A stretch of 18,843 nucleotides of DNA, from NCBI GenBank assembly GCA_041667115.1, contig JBAYFO010000070.1, positions 1-18,843 of the forward strand. Reading direction: 5' to 3'. The stretch comes from UBA1563 sp041667115. GTDB lineage: Bacteria > Bacteroidota > Ignavibacteria > Ignavibacteriales > Ignavibacteriaceae. A program made the translations under genes and the position numbers. The notes below the pieces were generated by a model. It saw nothing but the letters and a program-made list of their open reading frames with translations, was not told the DNA's origin and did not search any database. How positions within the stretch are numbered: position 1 is the first letter of the stretch; each line of letters opens with the position of its first letter. Below, in pieces: positions 1-7,815 of this stretch.

Positions 1-1268
1 ATCATTGTTTGCATTTCTTGAAATTGCTTGATTAATCGGTTCACTTCCTGGATGGAAGTGCCGCTTCCTTTGGCAATTCTCTTTCTTCTGCTTCCGTTAA
101 GCACTTTAGGGGTTTTTCTCTCCTCCGTCGTCATGGAGTTGATTATCGCTTCAATTCGCACTAAAGCTTTATCATCAATTTTCGCATCTTTCATCATGGC
201 AGGGTTCATACCCGGAACCATCGCCATTAATGAGGAAAGTGAACCCATTTTTTTTAACATCTTAATTTGGCTCCGAAAATCTTCAAAATCAAATTTATTA
301 TTTTGAAGTTTTTCTTCCAGCCTTGCCGAATCTTTTTCATCAAACACTTCCTGGGCTTTTTCCACCAACGAAACTACATCGCCCTTGCCCAAAATCCGTG
401 AAGCGAGTCTCTCCGGGTAGAAAGATTCTATCGCGCTTAATTTTTCACCATTTGAGATGAATTTTATTGGTTCGCCGACAACTGCCCGAATTGAAAGAGC
501 ACATCCGCCTTTAGCATCGCCGTCAAGTTTAGTTAGTACAATTCCGGTGAAATTAACTTTTTCATGAAATGCTTTCGCCGAGTTCACAGCATCTTGTCCG
601 GTCATTGAATCGACAACAAATAGTATTTCGGTCGGATTTACAAGTTCTTTAATATCCGCTATTTCAGTCATCAGTGTTTCATCAACATGCAAACGTCCCG
701 CGGTATCAATGATAACCGTATCATGTCCGTTTTGCTTTGCAAAAAGGAGCGCTTCTTTTGCAATTTTTCTCGCGTCTTTTTCTTCTAAAGAAAAAACAGG
801 AACTGAAATAGACTTTCCCAGGTGCTGCAATTGATCAATTGCAGCAGGGCGATAAATATCAGCAGCAACCAGAAGGGGTTTTCGGTTTAGCTGTTTCATT
901 TTACCGGCAAGCTTACCGGAAAAAGTTGTTTTACCTGAACCTTGAAGACCAACAAGTAAAATAATTGTCGGTCCGGTCGGATTGATTTCCAGTTCAGCAT
1001 TCTTCGCACCGAGAAGAGAAGTCAATTCATCATAAATGATCTTTGTAATTAACTGCCCCGGGGTTATTGAAGTAAGGACTTCTTGTCCCATCGCTTTTTG
1101 AGAAACTTTTTCAATGAACTCTTTAGCTACTTTGTAATTAACATCGGCATCTAAAAGAACACGCCGGATTTCACGCACGGTCTCGGAAACATTTTTTTCT
1201 GTTATTTTTCCTTGCCCGCGAACTTTCTTTAAAGCAAGTTCAAGTTTTGCACTTAGATCTTCAAGCAT
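1..1268 (-). CDS. ffh: Signal recognition particle protein Ffh (SRP54 GTPase), 3' end cut by the window
   Basis: Ffh binds 4.5S/SRP RNA and signal sequences of nascent inner-membrane proteins and, with FtsY, delivers ribosomes to the Sec translocon. I translated 422 residues from the ATG at 1268. The N domain starts MLEDLSAKLELALKKVRGQG; the NG domain has the P-loop GLQGSGKTT (about 107-115), DTAGR (188-192) and TKLDGDAKGG (246-255). The M domain carries the RNA-binding helix NGSRRKRIAKGSGTS close to the window edge. Family members are usually about 440-450 residues, so only a short C-terminal tail is missing. The loop following the G4 motif reads SNGEK where many Ffh proteins have GTGEK; this loop varies in the family and the gene otherwise looks intact. 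It starts 5 bp after the atpG stop with no obvious Shine-Dalgarno sequence, so it is probably co-transcribed and translationally coupled with the ATP synthase genes. Confidence 0.97.
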   Translation of the reverse strand, partial: MLEDLSAKLELALKKVRGQGKITEKNVSETVREIRRVLLDADVNYKVAKEFIEKVSQKAMGQEVLTSITPGQLITKIIYDELTSLLGAKNAELEINPTGPTIILLVGLQGSGKTTFSGKLAGKMKQLNRKPLLVAADIYRPAAIDQLQHLGKSISVPVFSLEEKDARKIAKEALLFAKQNGHDTVIIDTAGRLHVDETLMTEIADIKELVNPTEILFVVDSMTGQDAVNSAKAFHEKVNFTGIVLTKLDGDAKGGCALSIRAVVGEPIKFISNGEKLSAIESFYPERLASRILGKGDVVSLVEKAQEVFDEKDSARLEEKLQNNKFDFEDFRSQIKMLKKMGSLSSLMAMVPGMNPAMMKDAKIDDKALVRIEAIINSMTTEERKTPKVLNGSRRKRIAKGSGTSIQEVNRLIKQFQEMQTM

Positions 1269-1273
1269 AGGAG

Positions 1274-2149
1274 TTAAGCCGACTTCGAAGCATTTGCGCC
1301 GGAAACAACTTCAAGAATTTCTTTTGTAATTGCCGCTTGACGCGCTTTGTTATACGTGATTTTTAACGATCTGATCAATTCCTTTGCATTTGTTGAAGCA
1401 TTGTCCATAGCGGTCATACGCGCACCATATTCTGAAGCGTTAGACTCTAATAATATTCTCCACATCTGAGAATGTAAATGCTTCGGCAGCAAAGAATCGA
1501 TAATTTCTTTTTGTGAAGGTTCAAAAATATAATCGATCGAAGGGTGATTTGCTTTTCCTGTTTCCCCAAAAGCTATCGGCAAATATTGTTCACGAACTAT
1601 TTCCTGACGAACAACCGATTTAAATTCGTTATACACAACAACAATTTTATCATATTCACTATTTAAATAACCTGAAACAATTTCATTTGAAATTGTTAAT
1701 GCGTCGGTAAATTTTAAGTGTCCGAAAATTCCAAGAGTATTTCCTTTAATTGAATAATCTCTTTTCCTAAAAAAATCGAATCCTTTTTTACCAATACAAT
1801 ACATTGAATATTCTATTTTTTGAGGAAGAAGTTCTTCATCTATTAAACGAACGGCTTCTTTCAAAATATTTGTGTTAAAAGCACCGCAGAGACCTCTATC
1901 AGAAGTAAGAACAACCACAAGGACTTTCTTAACGACTCTCTCCACCAACAAAGGATTAGTTTCTTTCAATTCATCGGTCATCAAGTGATCAACTAAACCG
2001 GCAATTTTTCTGGCGTACGGACGTGCGCTAACAACATTCTCCTGGGCACGGCGCAATTTTGCTGCGGCAACCATTTTCATGGCTTTTGTAATTTGCTCGG
2101 TGTTTTGAACACCTTTAATTCTTCGCCTTATGTCTCTTAGCGTTGCCAT
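1274..2149 (-). CDS. atpG: ATP synthase F1 subunit gamma
   Basis: Gamma is the rotating central shaft of F1: its two terminal helices form a coiled coil inside the alpha3beta3 ring and it couples to the c-ring. The 291-residue length is normal. Family hallmarks are visible: the N-terminal helix MATLRDIRRRIKGVQNTEQI followed by TKAMKMVAAAKLRRAQ, the Rossmann-like core motif LTSDRGLCGAFN (about 81-92), and the C-terminal helix with MTAMDNASTNAKELI and ARQAAITKEILEVVSGA. It begins 3 bp after the atpA stop, so translational coupling is likely, and ffh follows directly. I see no truncation or frameshift. Confidence 0.98.
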   Translation of the reverse strand: MATLRDIRRRIKGVQNTEQITKAMKMVAAAKLRRAQENVVSARPYARKIAGLVDHLMTDELKETNPLLVERVVKKVLVVVLTSDRGLCGAFNTNILKEAVRLIDEELLPQKIEYSMYCIGKKGFDFFRKRDYSIKGNTLGIFGHLKFTDALTISNEIVSGYLNSEYDKIVVVYNEFKSVVRQEIVREQYLPIAFGETGKANHPSIDYIFEPSQKEIIDSLLPKHLHSQMWRILLESNASEYGARMTAMDNASTNAKELIRSLKITYNKARQAAITKEILEVVSGANASKSA

Positions 2150-2152
2150 CTG

Positions 2153-3703
2153 TTAGACGCTCTTCTTAAACGTTTGCGTAAATTCTGCTCCGGCTTTTTT
2201 TAACAACGTAACGGTATCATCTTTAAGCTCTTTCGTCTCTCTGATAGATTTAAAAATTTCCTGATATTTAACTTCAACAAATTCAAGGAATTCTTTTTCA
2301 AATCGTTTAACATCAACTATAGGGATTTCATCAAAGTAGCCGTTTGTTCCGATATAAATGCTCACAACTTGCTTTTCAATTTGAACAGGCGCGTATTGTC
2401 CTTGTTTTAATAATTCAACTAACCTAGAACCACGGGTTAAGATTTTTTTAGTTGATGCGTCCAAATCCGAACCGAATTTAGCGAAAGCTTCAAGTTCACG
2501 GTATTGAGCTAAATCAAGTTTTAAACTTCCGGCAACTTTTTTCATCGCTTTAATTTGAGCATTACCTCCTACACGCGAAACGGAAATACCAACGTTAATA
2601 GCGGGGCGAACACCTGCGTTAAATAAATTTGATTCAAGATAAATTTGTCCGTCGGTAATTGAAATTACATTTGTCGGGATGTATGCTGAAACGTCACCTT
2701 GCTGAGTTTCAATAACCGGCAAAGCGGTTAAACTTCCGCCGCCAAGTTCATCACTTAATTTTGAGGCTCTTTCTAACAAACGTGAGTGGAGATAAAAAAC
2801 ATCACCGGGATACGCTTCACGTCCCGGAGGTCTTCTCAACAATAATGAAAGCTCTCTGTATGCAACGGCTTGTTTTGAAAGATCATCATAAACCACAAGC
2901 GCATGTTTTCCGTTATCTCTAAAAAATTCTCCTAAAGTAGCGCCTGCGTAGGGAGCAATAAATTGAAGCGGAGCCGGATCGGATGCAGAAGCTGCAATAA
3001 CCGTGGTGTATTCCATAGCACCATTCTCTTGAAGTTTTGCAACAACTTGAGCAACGGTAGAATTTTTTTGTCCGATCGCGACATAAATACAGAATACAGG
3101 ATTGACGCCTAACTTTTTGGCATCTTCTGTGTGTGTATGTTTTTGATTGATGATTGCATCAACAGCAACCGCGGTTTTTCCGGTTTGGCGATCACCGATA
3201 ATTAATTCTCTTTGTCCACGTCCGATCGGGATCATCGCGTCAATAGCACCGATACCGGTTTGCAGCGGTTCCTTAACGGGTTGACGTTGAATAACGCCAA
3301 GCGCTTTTCTTTCCATCGGTAAAAACTGATCGGTATTAATTGGACCTTTTCCGTCAAGCGGAGTTCCTAATGGAGTAATAACTCTTCCGAGCATTGCGTT
3401 ACCAACGGGCATTGAAGCAACTCTACCGGTTCGTTTTACCTGATCGCCTTCTTTTACTAATGAAGATTCACCAAACAAAACACAGCCAACGCTATCTTCT
3501 TCGAGGTTAAGCACCATTCCGAAAACATCGTTCGGGAATTCTACAAGCTCGCTTGCCATAACTTTTGATAACCCATAAACGCGAGCAATACCGTCACCAA
3601 CTTGCAATACGGTTCCGAAGTCATAGACATCAACTTCATTTTGATAGCCGGAAATTTGCTTCCGGATAATCGCTGTTATTTCATCGGGTTTTAAATCTAC
3701 CAT
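2153..3703 (-). CDS. atpA: ATP synthase F1 subunit alpha
   Basis: Alpha is the non-catalytic nucleotide-binding subunit of the F1 hexamer. The 516-residue product is full length. Walker A is GDRQTGKT (170-177), the Walker B strand is ALVVYDD (268-274), and the arginine finger that reaches the neighbouring catalytic site lies in SVSRVGG (R377). The N-terminal crown domain (about 25-95) and the helical C-terminal domain are both present. The ATG at 3703 is preceded by an AAGGAAG ribosome site about 7 nt upstream. It follows atpH by 36 bp. The partner beta subunit (atpD) is not encoded anywhere in the window, although beta provides the catalytic sites with alpha, so its gene must be at another locus. 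Confidence 0.99.
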   Translation of the reverse strand: MVDLKPDEITAIIRKQISGYQNEVDVYDFGTVLQVGDGIARVYGLSKVMASELVEFPNDVFGMVLNLEEDSVGCVLFGESSLVKEGDQVKRTGRVASMPVGNAMLGRVITPLGTPLDGKGPINTDQFLPMERKALGVIQRQPVKEPLQTGIGAIDAMIPIGRGQRELIIGDRQTGKTAVAVDAIINQKHTHTEDAKKLGVNPVFCIYVAIGQKNSTVAQVVAKLQENGAMEYTTVIAASASDPAPLQFIAPYAGATLGEFFRDNGKHALVVYDDLSKQAVAYRELSLLLRRPPGREAYPGDVFYLHSRLLERASKLSDELGGGSLTALPVIETQQGDVSAYIPTNVISITDGQIYLESNLFNAGVRPAINVGISVSRVGGNAQIKAMKKVAGSLKLDLAQYRELEAFAKFGSDLDASTKKILTRGSRLVELLKQGQYAPVQIEKQVVSIYIGTNGYFDEIPIVDVKRFEKEFLEFVEVKYQEIFKSIRETKELKDDTVTLLKKAGAEFTQTFKKSV

Positions 3704-3739
3704 AATAATCTTCCTTTAGAATTCGCCTTCGACGAATCA

Positions 3740-4294
3740 TTAGTTTAATGACGGTCCGCCGACTCTTAATTGATTTTTAATTAGTACTAATTGATGCTGA
3801 AGAGAGGCATCATAAATCTGGTCTCCACATTTAGCAACAAAACCGCCGATAAGACGCTCATCAACGGAGAGTGAGAAAATTACTTTTTTATTTAGAATTT
3901 TTTCAAATGCGGTTTTAATCGGCTCGAGCTCTTCGCTGCTTAATGGATACGAAGTTGTTAATGCAACGGGAATAATCCCAAGCGCTTCATTTTTTAATTC
4001 AACAAAAGATAACAAAACATCTTCCAGAACGTTTTCTCTCCCTTTGCGTATCATTAAAGAAACGAATTCAAAAAAATCGTTTGATATGCTTTCTTTAAAA
4101 AGAGTTGTGAAAACCGCAGCCTTATCTTTTGTTTTGATAATTGGATTCTTGAAGAATCTCCCCACTTCATCAGTTTGACTGAAGACGTGAAGCACAACCT
4201 CTGCATCCTTTGAAAAGATCTGCAAAGCTTGTCTTTCTTCTGCAAAGTCTAGGAGACTTTTTGCATATTTTACGGCAACTTTATTAACTGCCAT
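3740..4294 (-). CDS. atpH: ATP synthase F1 subunit delta (OSCP-like)
   Basis: Delta sits on top of F1 and ties it to the peripheral stalk formed by subunit b. The product is 184 residues, normal for the family. The N-terminal six-helix domain begins with VNKVAVKYAKSLLDFA. The conserved C-terminal signature GGFVAKCGDQIYDASL lies at about 150-165, with D158 and D162 in the usual strand-turn. The ATG at 4294 lies 2 bp after the atpF stop, so the two stator genes are likely translationally coupled. Sequence identity across this family is low; the assignment rests on the C-terminal motif, length and position between atpF and atpA. Confidence 0.96.
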   Translation of the reverse strand: MAVNKVAVKYAKSLLDFAEERQALQIFSKDAEVVLHVFSQTDEVGRFFKNPIIKTKDKAAVFTTLFKESISNDFFEFVSLMIRKGRENVLEDVLLSFVELKNEALGIIPVALTTSYPLSSEELEPIKTAFEKILNKKVIFSLSVDERLIGGFVAKCGDQIYDASLQHQLVLIKNQLRVGGPSLN

Positions 4295-4296
4295 GG

Positions 4297-4851
4297 TTAG
4301 TTTTTCTGAATTTCATCAATATATTTTTTAATCATCTCGGCATTTGCGTTCTTATCAACGTTTTGCTTCATAATCTTTTCAGCAATTGAAAGAGAAAGAT
4401 CGGCAACTTGATTTTTAAGTTGATCAAATGCTTCATTTTTTTTGCGTTCAATTTCCTGGGAAGCATTCTCAATCAATTTTTGTGATTGGACTTTGCTTTC
4501 CTCAAGTAATTGTGTCTTTAGTTTCTCTGCATAAACCCGGCTTTGTTCAACAATTTTTTTTGCTTCATCTTCAGCGAGAAGAAGTTGTTTTTTATTCTCT
4601 TCAATCATCTGCTTCGCATCTTCATTAGCTTTCTCAGCCATTTGCAAAGAGTCTTTGATCTTTTGTTCTCTTTCATCAAGAGCTGCAAGGATTGGCTTCC
4701 ATGCAAACTTTTTCAGAATTAGGAGCAAGAGAATAAATGTTAAGACCGTCCAGAAGGCTAATCCCGGATTAACGGAAAGCAAGCCACCGCCGCCGCCTTC
4801 TTCGCCGGAAGCAAACAATGCCGATAAAGCGATTATTGAAAAACCAAACAT
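4297..4851 (-). CDS. atpF: ATP synthase F0 subunit b
   Basis: Subunit b dimerises to form the peripheral stalk that holds F1 static against the rotating c-ring. The 184-residue product has a membrane span at about 31-47 (starting NPGLAFWTVLTF), then the conserved basic turn KKFAWKPILAALDEREQKI, then a long charged helix rich in K, E and A through to the C-terminus, as expected for the stalk coiled coil. Before the membrane span there is an unusual leader of about 28 residues: a short hydrophobic stretch (MFGFSIIALSALFASG), two glutamates and a run of glycines. It resembles a signal peptide or extra hydrophobic anchor. No alternative start between it and the membrane span is evident. It lies 54 bp after atpE. 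Confidence 0.96.
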   Translation of the reverse strand: MFGFSIIALSALFASGEEGGGGGLLSVNPGLAFWTVLTFILLLLILKKFAWKPILAALDEREQKIKDSLQMAEKANEDAKQMIEENKKQLLLAEDEAKKIVEQSRVYAEKLKTQLLEESKVQSQKLIENASQEIERKKNEAFDQLKNQVADLSLSIAEKIMKQNVDKNANAEMIKKYIDEIQKN

Positions 4852-4905
4852 AATTAAACCTTTAACTTTATACTTAAAGAAACGAAACCAAATATATTCC
4901 GGTTA

Positions 4906-5130
4906 TTATTTACCAGCAAGAATAAAGCAAATAACGAGCGCGAATAAAGAAATACCTTCGATTAAAGCTGCTGCAATAATCATAGAAGTTCTAATATTTC
5001 CGGCGGCTTCAGGTTGTCTTCCGCTTGCATCCATTGCTGATGCGGCTAATTTCCCTATTCCGAGTGCTCCGCCGATAATTGTCATTCCTGCGCCAATACC
5101 TGCGGCTAAAAGTGCAATACTACCTGTCAT
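4906..5130 (-). CDS. atpE: ATP synthase F0 subunit c (proteolipid)
   Basis: Subunit c assembles into the ion-carrying rotor ring. The 74-residue hairpin has a glycine-rich first helix (GIGAGMTIIGGALGIG, about 11-26), the polar loop with R38-Q39-P40 that contacts gamma/epsilon, and the ion-binding carboxylate E58 in ALIEGISLF of the second helix. Sodium-specific rings usually have a Gln in helix 1 and Glu-Ser/Thr in helix 2. Here helix 1 lacks that Gln and E58 is followed by Gly, which suggests a proton-binding ring; this is inference from motif only. The ATG at 5130 has a strong AAGGAG site 6 nt upstream, in keeping with the high copy number of c. It lies 26 bp after atpB. Confidence 0.97.
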   Translation of the reverse strand: MTGSIALLAAGIGAGMTIIGGALGIGKLAASAMDASGRQPEAAGNIRTSMIIAAALIEGISLFALVICFILAGK

Positions 5131-5156
5131 TGTGTTCTCCTTAATTAAATAAATTA

Positions 5157-6005
5157 TTAATGATCTTGATGATATGCCATGCCGATAAACAATGAGGAGA
5201 GCATGGTAAAAATATATGCTTGAAGCAATGCTACTAAGATTTCAAGCAAGTAAATAAAAAGCGCCATTCCTATAGAGACCGGAGCTACCAAATAAGAATG
5301 CATTACAAAAATCAAACTGATAAGAGCATAAATTACAATATGTCCGGCGGTCATATTTGCAAAAAGACGAATCGCCAAAGCAAATGGTTTTGTAAAAAGT
5401 CCAAGTATTTCTACGACCAGCATTATTGGCAACAAGAAGACCGGCACTCCGTGAGGAATCAATCCTTTAAAATATCCAAACAACCCATTTTTATTAATCC
5501 CTGCTAATTGAATCATAAAAAAGGAAAAAATTGCCAATACCGAGGTAACCGTTATATTACTTGTAACCGTTGCAGAGTAAGGCAACAAGCCCAGGAAATT
5601 ACTTAAAAGGATAAAGAAAAATGCCGTTAGTAAATATGGCAAAAATTTTTCCGAACCTTTACCAATAGTTGGTTTGGCAATTTCATCACGAACAAACTCT
5701 ATTAAAATTTCAAAAAGAGTTCCCACACCCTTAGGAACCAGAGATTTTTTATAAGATTTTGAAACTCTCACCATCAAAATAACTAAAAGTGCTGCTGCAA
5801 TCCACATAAACAAAACATGTTTGGTAATTGACAAATCAATTCCAAAGAGATGGATTTGAGGCAGTGGAATAGAGCCAAATGGGGCAAAATCCAATTTATT
5901 ACTATCCATAATATGATGCATAATCCAATCGCTGCTAGAGCCGGCGTGAGCTGTTGAATCTTGCTTCAAAGTATCGGTAATTGCTGTTATTTGCTGTTCG
6001 CTCAT
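5157..6005 (-). CDS. atpB: ATP synthase F0 subunit a
   Basis: Subunit a is the membrane stator that provides the half-channels feeding ions to the c-ring. The 282-residue product has an N-terminal soluble part of about 60 residues, then several membrane spans. The essential arginine is R213 in KPFALAIRLFANMTAGH, preceded by the usual VVEILGLFTKPF; the N/Q-containing last helix (LLEILVALLQAYIFTMLSS) is also present. The N-terminal soluble region is longer than in E. coli, a feature I associate with this bacterial group. The start ATG overlaps the stop of the atpI-like gene by 4 nt (ATGA), indicating coupling. Confidence 0.98.
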   Translation of the reverse strand: MSEQQITAITDTLKQDSTAHAGSSSDWIMHHIMDSNKLDFAPFGSIPLPQIHLFGIDLSITKHVLFMWIAAALLVILMVRVSKSYKKSLVPKGVGTLFEILIEFVRDEIAKPTIGKGSEKFLPYLLTAFFFILLSNFLGLLPYSATVTSNITVTSVLAIFSFFMIQLAGINKNGLFGYFKGLIPHGVPVFLLPIMLVVEILGLFTKPFALAIRLFANMTAGHIVIYALISLIFVMHSYLVAPVSIGMALFIYLLEILVALLQAYIFTMLSSLFIGMAYHQDH

Positions 6006-6400
6006 GTTTTTTTATCAGTAATTATAGTCTTTTGTTTCGCTAAAATGAATATTTCAGCAATAAGAAAGTAAAAGTAAAATAGAAAGATGTCAAATATAAA
6101 ATATTTTTGGTTAATCTTCAAGAAATGTAGCAACAGAAAAACCATTCCTAAGATATAAGCCATCCGAAAAAGCATCCCTCCAAGAACAATTAAGAGAAAA
6201 ATTTGCTCGTTTTTATTCAATGACCACATTATAGCCAAAAATCCGACTGCAAAATTAGGAAGAACTACTATTTGTGCCAACAAAACCGCAAGAAAAAAAT
6301 CGTGTTTTATAAAATTTTGTAAAAAAGCAGCTAAAAAAAAGAGAAGGATAACGAGATCGATAAATATCGCGAGAAAGAATAACTTATTTTTTTGCAGCAT
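6002..6400 (-). CDS. ATP synthase subunit I-like membrane protein
   Basis: A 132-residue, very hydrophobic protein with four probable membrane spans (about 7-31, 35-61, 67-94 and 100-120) and a short basic tail ending in KQKTIITDKKT. I do not see a motif that identifies it on its own. Its size, four-span topology and position between atpZ and atpB match ATP synthase subunit I (AtpI), an accessory protein proposed to help c-ring assembly or ion supply; the function is inferred from family and context. Its ATG lies inside the end of atpZ (17-nt overlap) and its TGA overlaps the atpB start, so translation of the three is probably coupled. Confidence 0.75.
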   Translation of the reverse strand: MLQKNKLFFLAIFIDLVILLFFLAAFLQNFIKHDFFLAVLLAQIVVLPNFAVGFLAIMWSLNKNEQIFLLIVLGGMLFRMAYILGMVFLLLHFLKINQKYFIFDIFLFYFYFLIAEIFILAKQKTIITDKKT

Positions 6401-6641
6401 CCTGTTTCTTGCCTATTTCTGTTGCCGTTTTTATGAGATTATAAGTGCCGGCAAAACCTCCAAAAAGTCCTAGAATTGCAGTAAACCAGGGAGAACAATT
6501 AAATTTACCATCAAGCCAGGAACCTGCTAATATTAATATTACAATAGTTGCCGCGAATTGAACTCCGAGCCCCAAATAAGGACCGGCATCTTTAAACGAT
6601 TTATTTAAACTACCGTTATCCGTGTTAAATATTTTTTTCAT
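6384..6641 (-). CDS. atpZ: AtpZ/AtpI-family F0F1 ATPase accessory protein
   Basis: A small membrane protein (85 residues from the ATG at 6641) with two spans. It shows the family pattern GPYLGLGVQFAATIV, then a GSWLDGKF turn, then SPWFTAILGLFGGFAGTYNL. AtpZ and related proteins are encoded at the head of many atp operons and have been linked to divalent-cation transport or to assembly of F0; which applies here cannot be told. An upstream TTG at 6689 in the same frame would add 16 residues and overlap the bactofilin gene by 65 nt. I prefer the ATG at 6641, which overlaps it by only 17 nt, has a GGA ribosome-site-like triplet upstream, and gives a normal family length. Confidence 0.85.
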   Translation of the reverse strand: MKKIFNTDNGSLNKSFKDAGPYLGLGVQFAATIVILILAGSWLDGKFNCSPWFTAILGLFGGFAGTYNLIKTATEIGKKQDAAKK

Positions 6642-6984
6642 TTGTTTCCATGGAACTTTTCCCCTCAAAATGGGCTCCTTCTTCAACAACTAGAATATTC
6701 GCAAACAAATCTCCCTTTAATAAACAATTCTTTTCAAGAATGACTTTTCCTGAAGCATAGACAGACCCAAATATTTTTCCACCAATGGTAATATTAGCCG
6801 CTTTCACTTGCCCTTGAATCTCTGCTGTTGCACCAAGAACAATATTTCCGCCAGTAGTAACATCACCTTTTATACTTCCATCAACCCTTAAACTTCCTTC
6901 TGTTGAAAAATTTCCGTTAACTGTTGCACTTTTATTTATAATGCTAAGATTTTCCAGACTTGAATCACTTGAAACTAATTTCAT
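6625..6984 (-). CDS. Bactofilin (polymer-forming cytoskeletal protein)
   Basis: Bactofilins self-assemble without nucleotide into filaments that act as scaffolds for cell-wall enzymes. The 119-residue product is a nearly minimal bactofilin domain: from about residue 18 onward short beta-helix rungs alternate hydrophobic and glycine positions (SATVNGNFSTEGSLRVDGSI, then GNIVLGATAEIQGQV, ITIGGKIFGSV, CLLKGDLFANILVVEEGAHF). The usual closing GKSSM is followed by a short polar tail. No membrane span is present. An AGGAG site overlaps the stop codon of the M23 gene 8 bp upstream, so the two are tightly coupled. Bactofilin genes are often next to M23 peptidase genes, and the pair affects cell shape in several bacteria, so this product probably positions the adjacent enzyme. 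Confidence 0.93.
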   Translation of the reverse strand: MKLVSSDSSLENLSIINKSATVNGNFSTEGSLRVDGSIKGDVTTGGNIVLGATAEIQGQVKAANITIGGKIFGSVYASGKVILEKNCLLKGDLFANILVVEEGAHFEGKSSMETNEKNI

Positions 6985-6992
6985 TTTATCTC

Positions 6993-7793
6993 CTAATAAT
7001 TAACAAAGATTTTTTCCGGGTCGAGCACAAAACCGTTCTTCCAAATTTCAAAATGAAGATGCGGACCTGTAGTAAGTTTCCCGGTATTTCCCGAAAGGGC
7101 GATCAATTCTCCTTGGGTTACAAAATCGCGCGTTGATTTTAAAAGTTGGCTGCAATGTTTGTAGACCGTAATATAATCATCTGCGTGTGCAATAATCAGC
7201 ATATACCCATCATTAACCGTGTAATCCGAAAAAACAACATATCCGTTAGCCGCACTATAAATTGGAGTACCTATTTTAACAGAAAAATCAGTACCGAAGT
7301 GACCGTTATTAGCCGAAAAGCTGCGACTCACAAAACCATTAATCGGTTTTCGGAAAATTATTGATGGTTCGTTTTGGGCAAAAAATAATTCTTGAAAAAC
7401 ATTCCAAATACTACCGCCAATTTCTTTTTTTTCACTTGTTGGTTTCTTAATTAATGTTGAATCGCCAAGATAAATTGCATTCTTTAAATTTTGGTTTGTC
7501 TTTTTAAGCTTCTCAATTTCCAGAACAAGAACGTTAATTTTATCATTCAATGTTTGGAACTGGCCAAATCCTTTTACTCTTACAATATCGCTTTCACGTA
7601 GCAGAAGATATTTTGCCGGAGTGAACGTATAGAATAGTGAGAGCAGTAAAAACAAAATCATCGTGTAGATCATGATTGCCAGAAACAGCACTTTCCCTTT
7701 GAAAGTTTTGTTCGGAACTACCGATTGATTGGAGTTGGGAAGAACGACAATCGAAAATCCATATTTTGTAAGTAGGTTTTTAATTCTTTGCAT
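6993..7793 (-). CDS. Membrane-anchored M23 family (LytM-type) peptidoglycan endopeptidase
   Basis: A predicted zinc metalloendopeptidase that cleaves peptide cross-links of peptidoglycan in the periplasm. The 266-residue product has a cytoplasmic N-terminus, one membrane span at about 34-57, a short coiled-coil-like segment (about 76-106, with EIEKLKKTNQNLKN) and a C-terminal M23 domain from about 148. All active-site residues are present: H165 and D169 in GHFGTDF, H213 in TVYKH, and H245/H247 in GPHLHFE. It is therefore likely active rather than a degenerate EnvC/NlpD-type activator. It is followed 8 bp later by a bactofilin gene, a common pairing in which the filament localises the hydrolase. 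It lies 22 bp after the GT9 gene. Confidence 0.93.
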   Translation of the reverse strand: MQRIKNLLTKYGFSIVVLPNSNQSVVPNKTFKGKVLFLAIMIYTMILFLLLSLFYTFTPAKYLLLRESDIVRVKGFGQFQTLNDKINVLVLEIEKLKKTNQNLKNAIYLGDSTLIKKPTSEKKEIGGSIWNVFQELFFAQNEPSIIFRKPINGFVSRSFSANNGHFGTDFSVKIGTPIYSAANGYVVFSDYTVNDGYMLIIAHADDYITVYKHCSQLLKSTRDFVTQGELIALSGNTGKLTTGPHLHFEIWKNGFVLDPEKIFVNY

Positions 7794-7815
7794 TGATTTC
7801 TAAAAAATAAATTTA

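Noticed and set aside
28..306. Plus-strand open frame of 92 codons at the window start
   Set aside because: The minus strand here encodes the conserved M domain of Ffh, which explains the open frame.
3704..3739. Small hairpin (ATTCG/CGAAT) between atpH and atpA
   Set aside because: The stem is only about 5 bp with no T-run; short palindromes of this kind are expected by chance.
4655..5152. Plus-strand open frame of 165 codons
   Set aside because: It lies fully antisense to atpF and atpE, is rich in proline, isoleucine and alanine from reverse-strand codon patterns, and has no domain or ribosome site. It is a shadow of well-supported genes.
6384..6689. TTG at 6689 as the start of atpZ
   Set aside because: It would overlap the bactofilin gene by 65 nt and add a non-conserved extension; the ATG at 6641 gives a normal length and small overlap.
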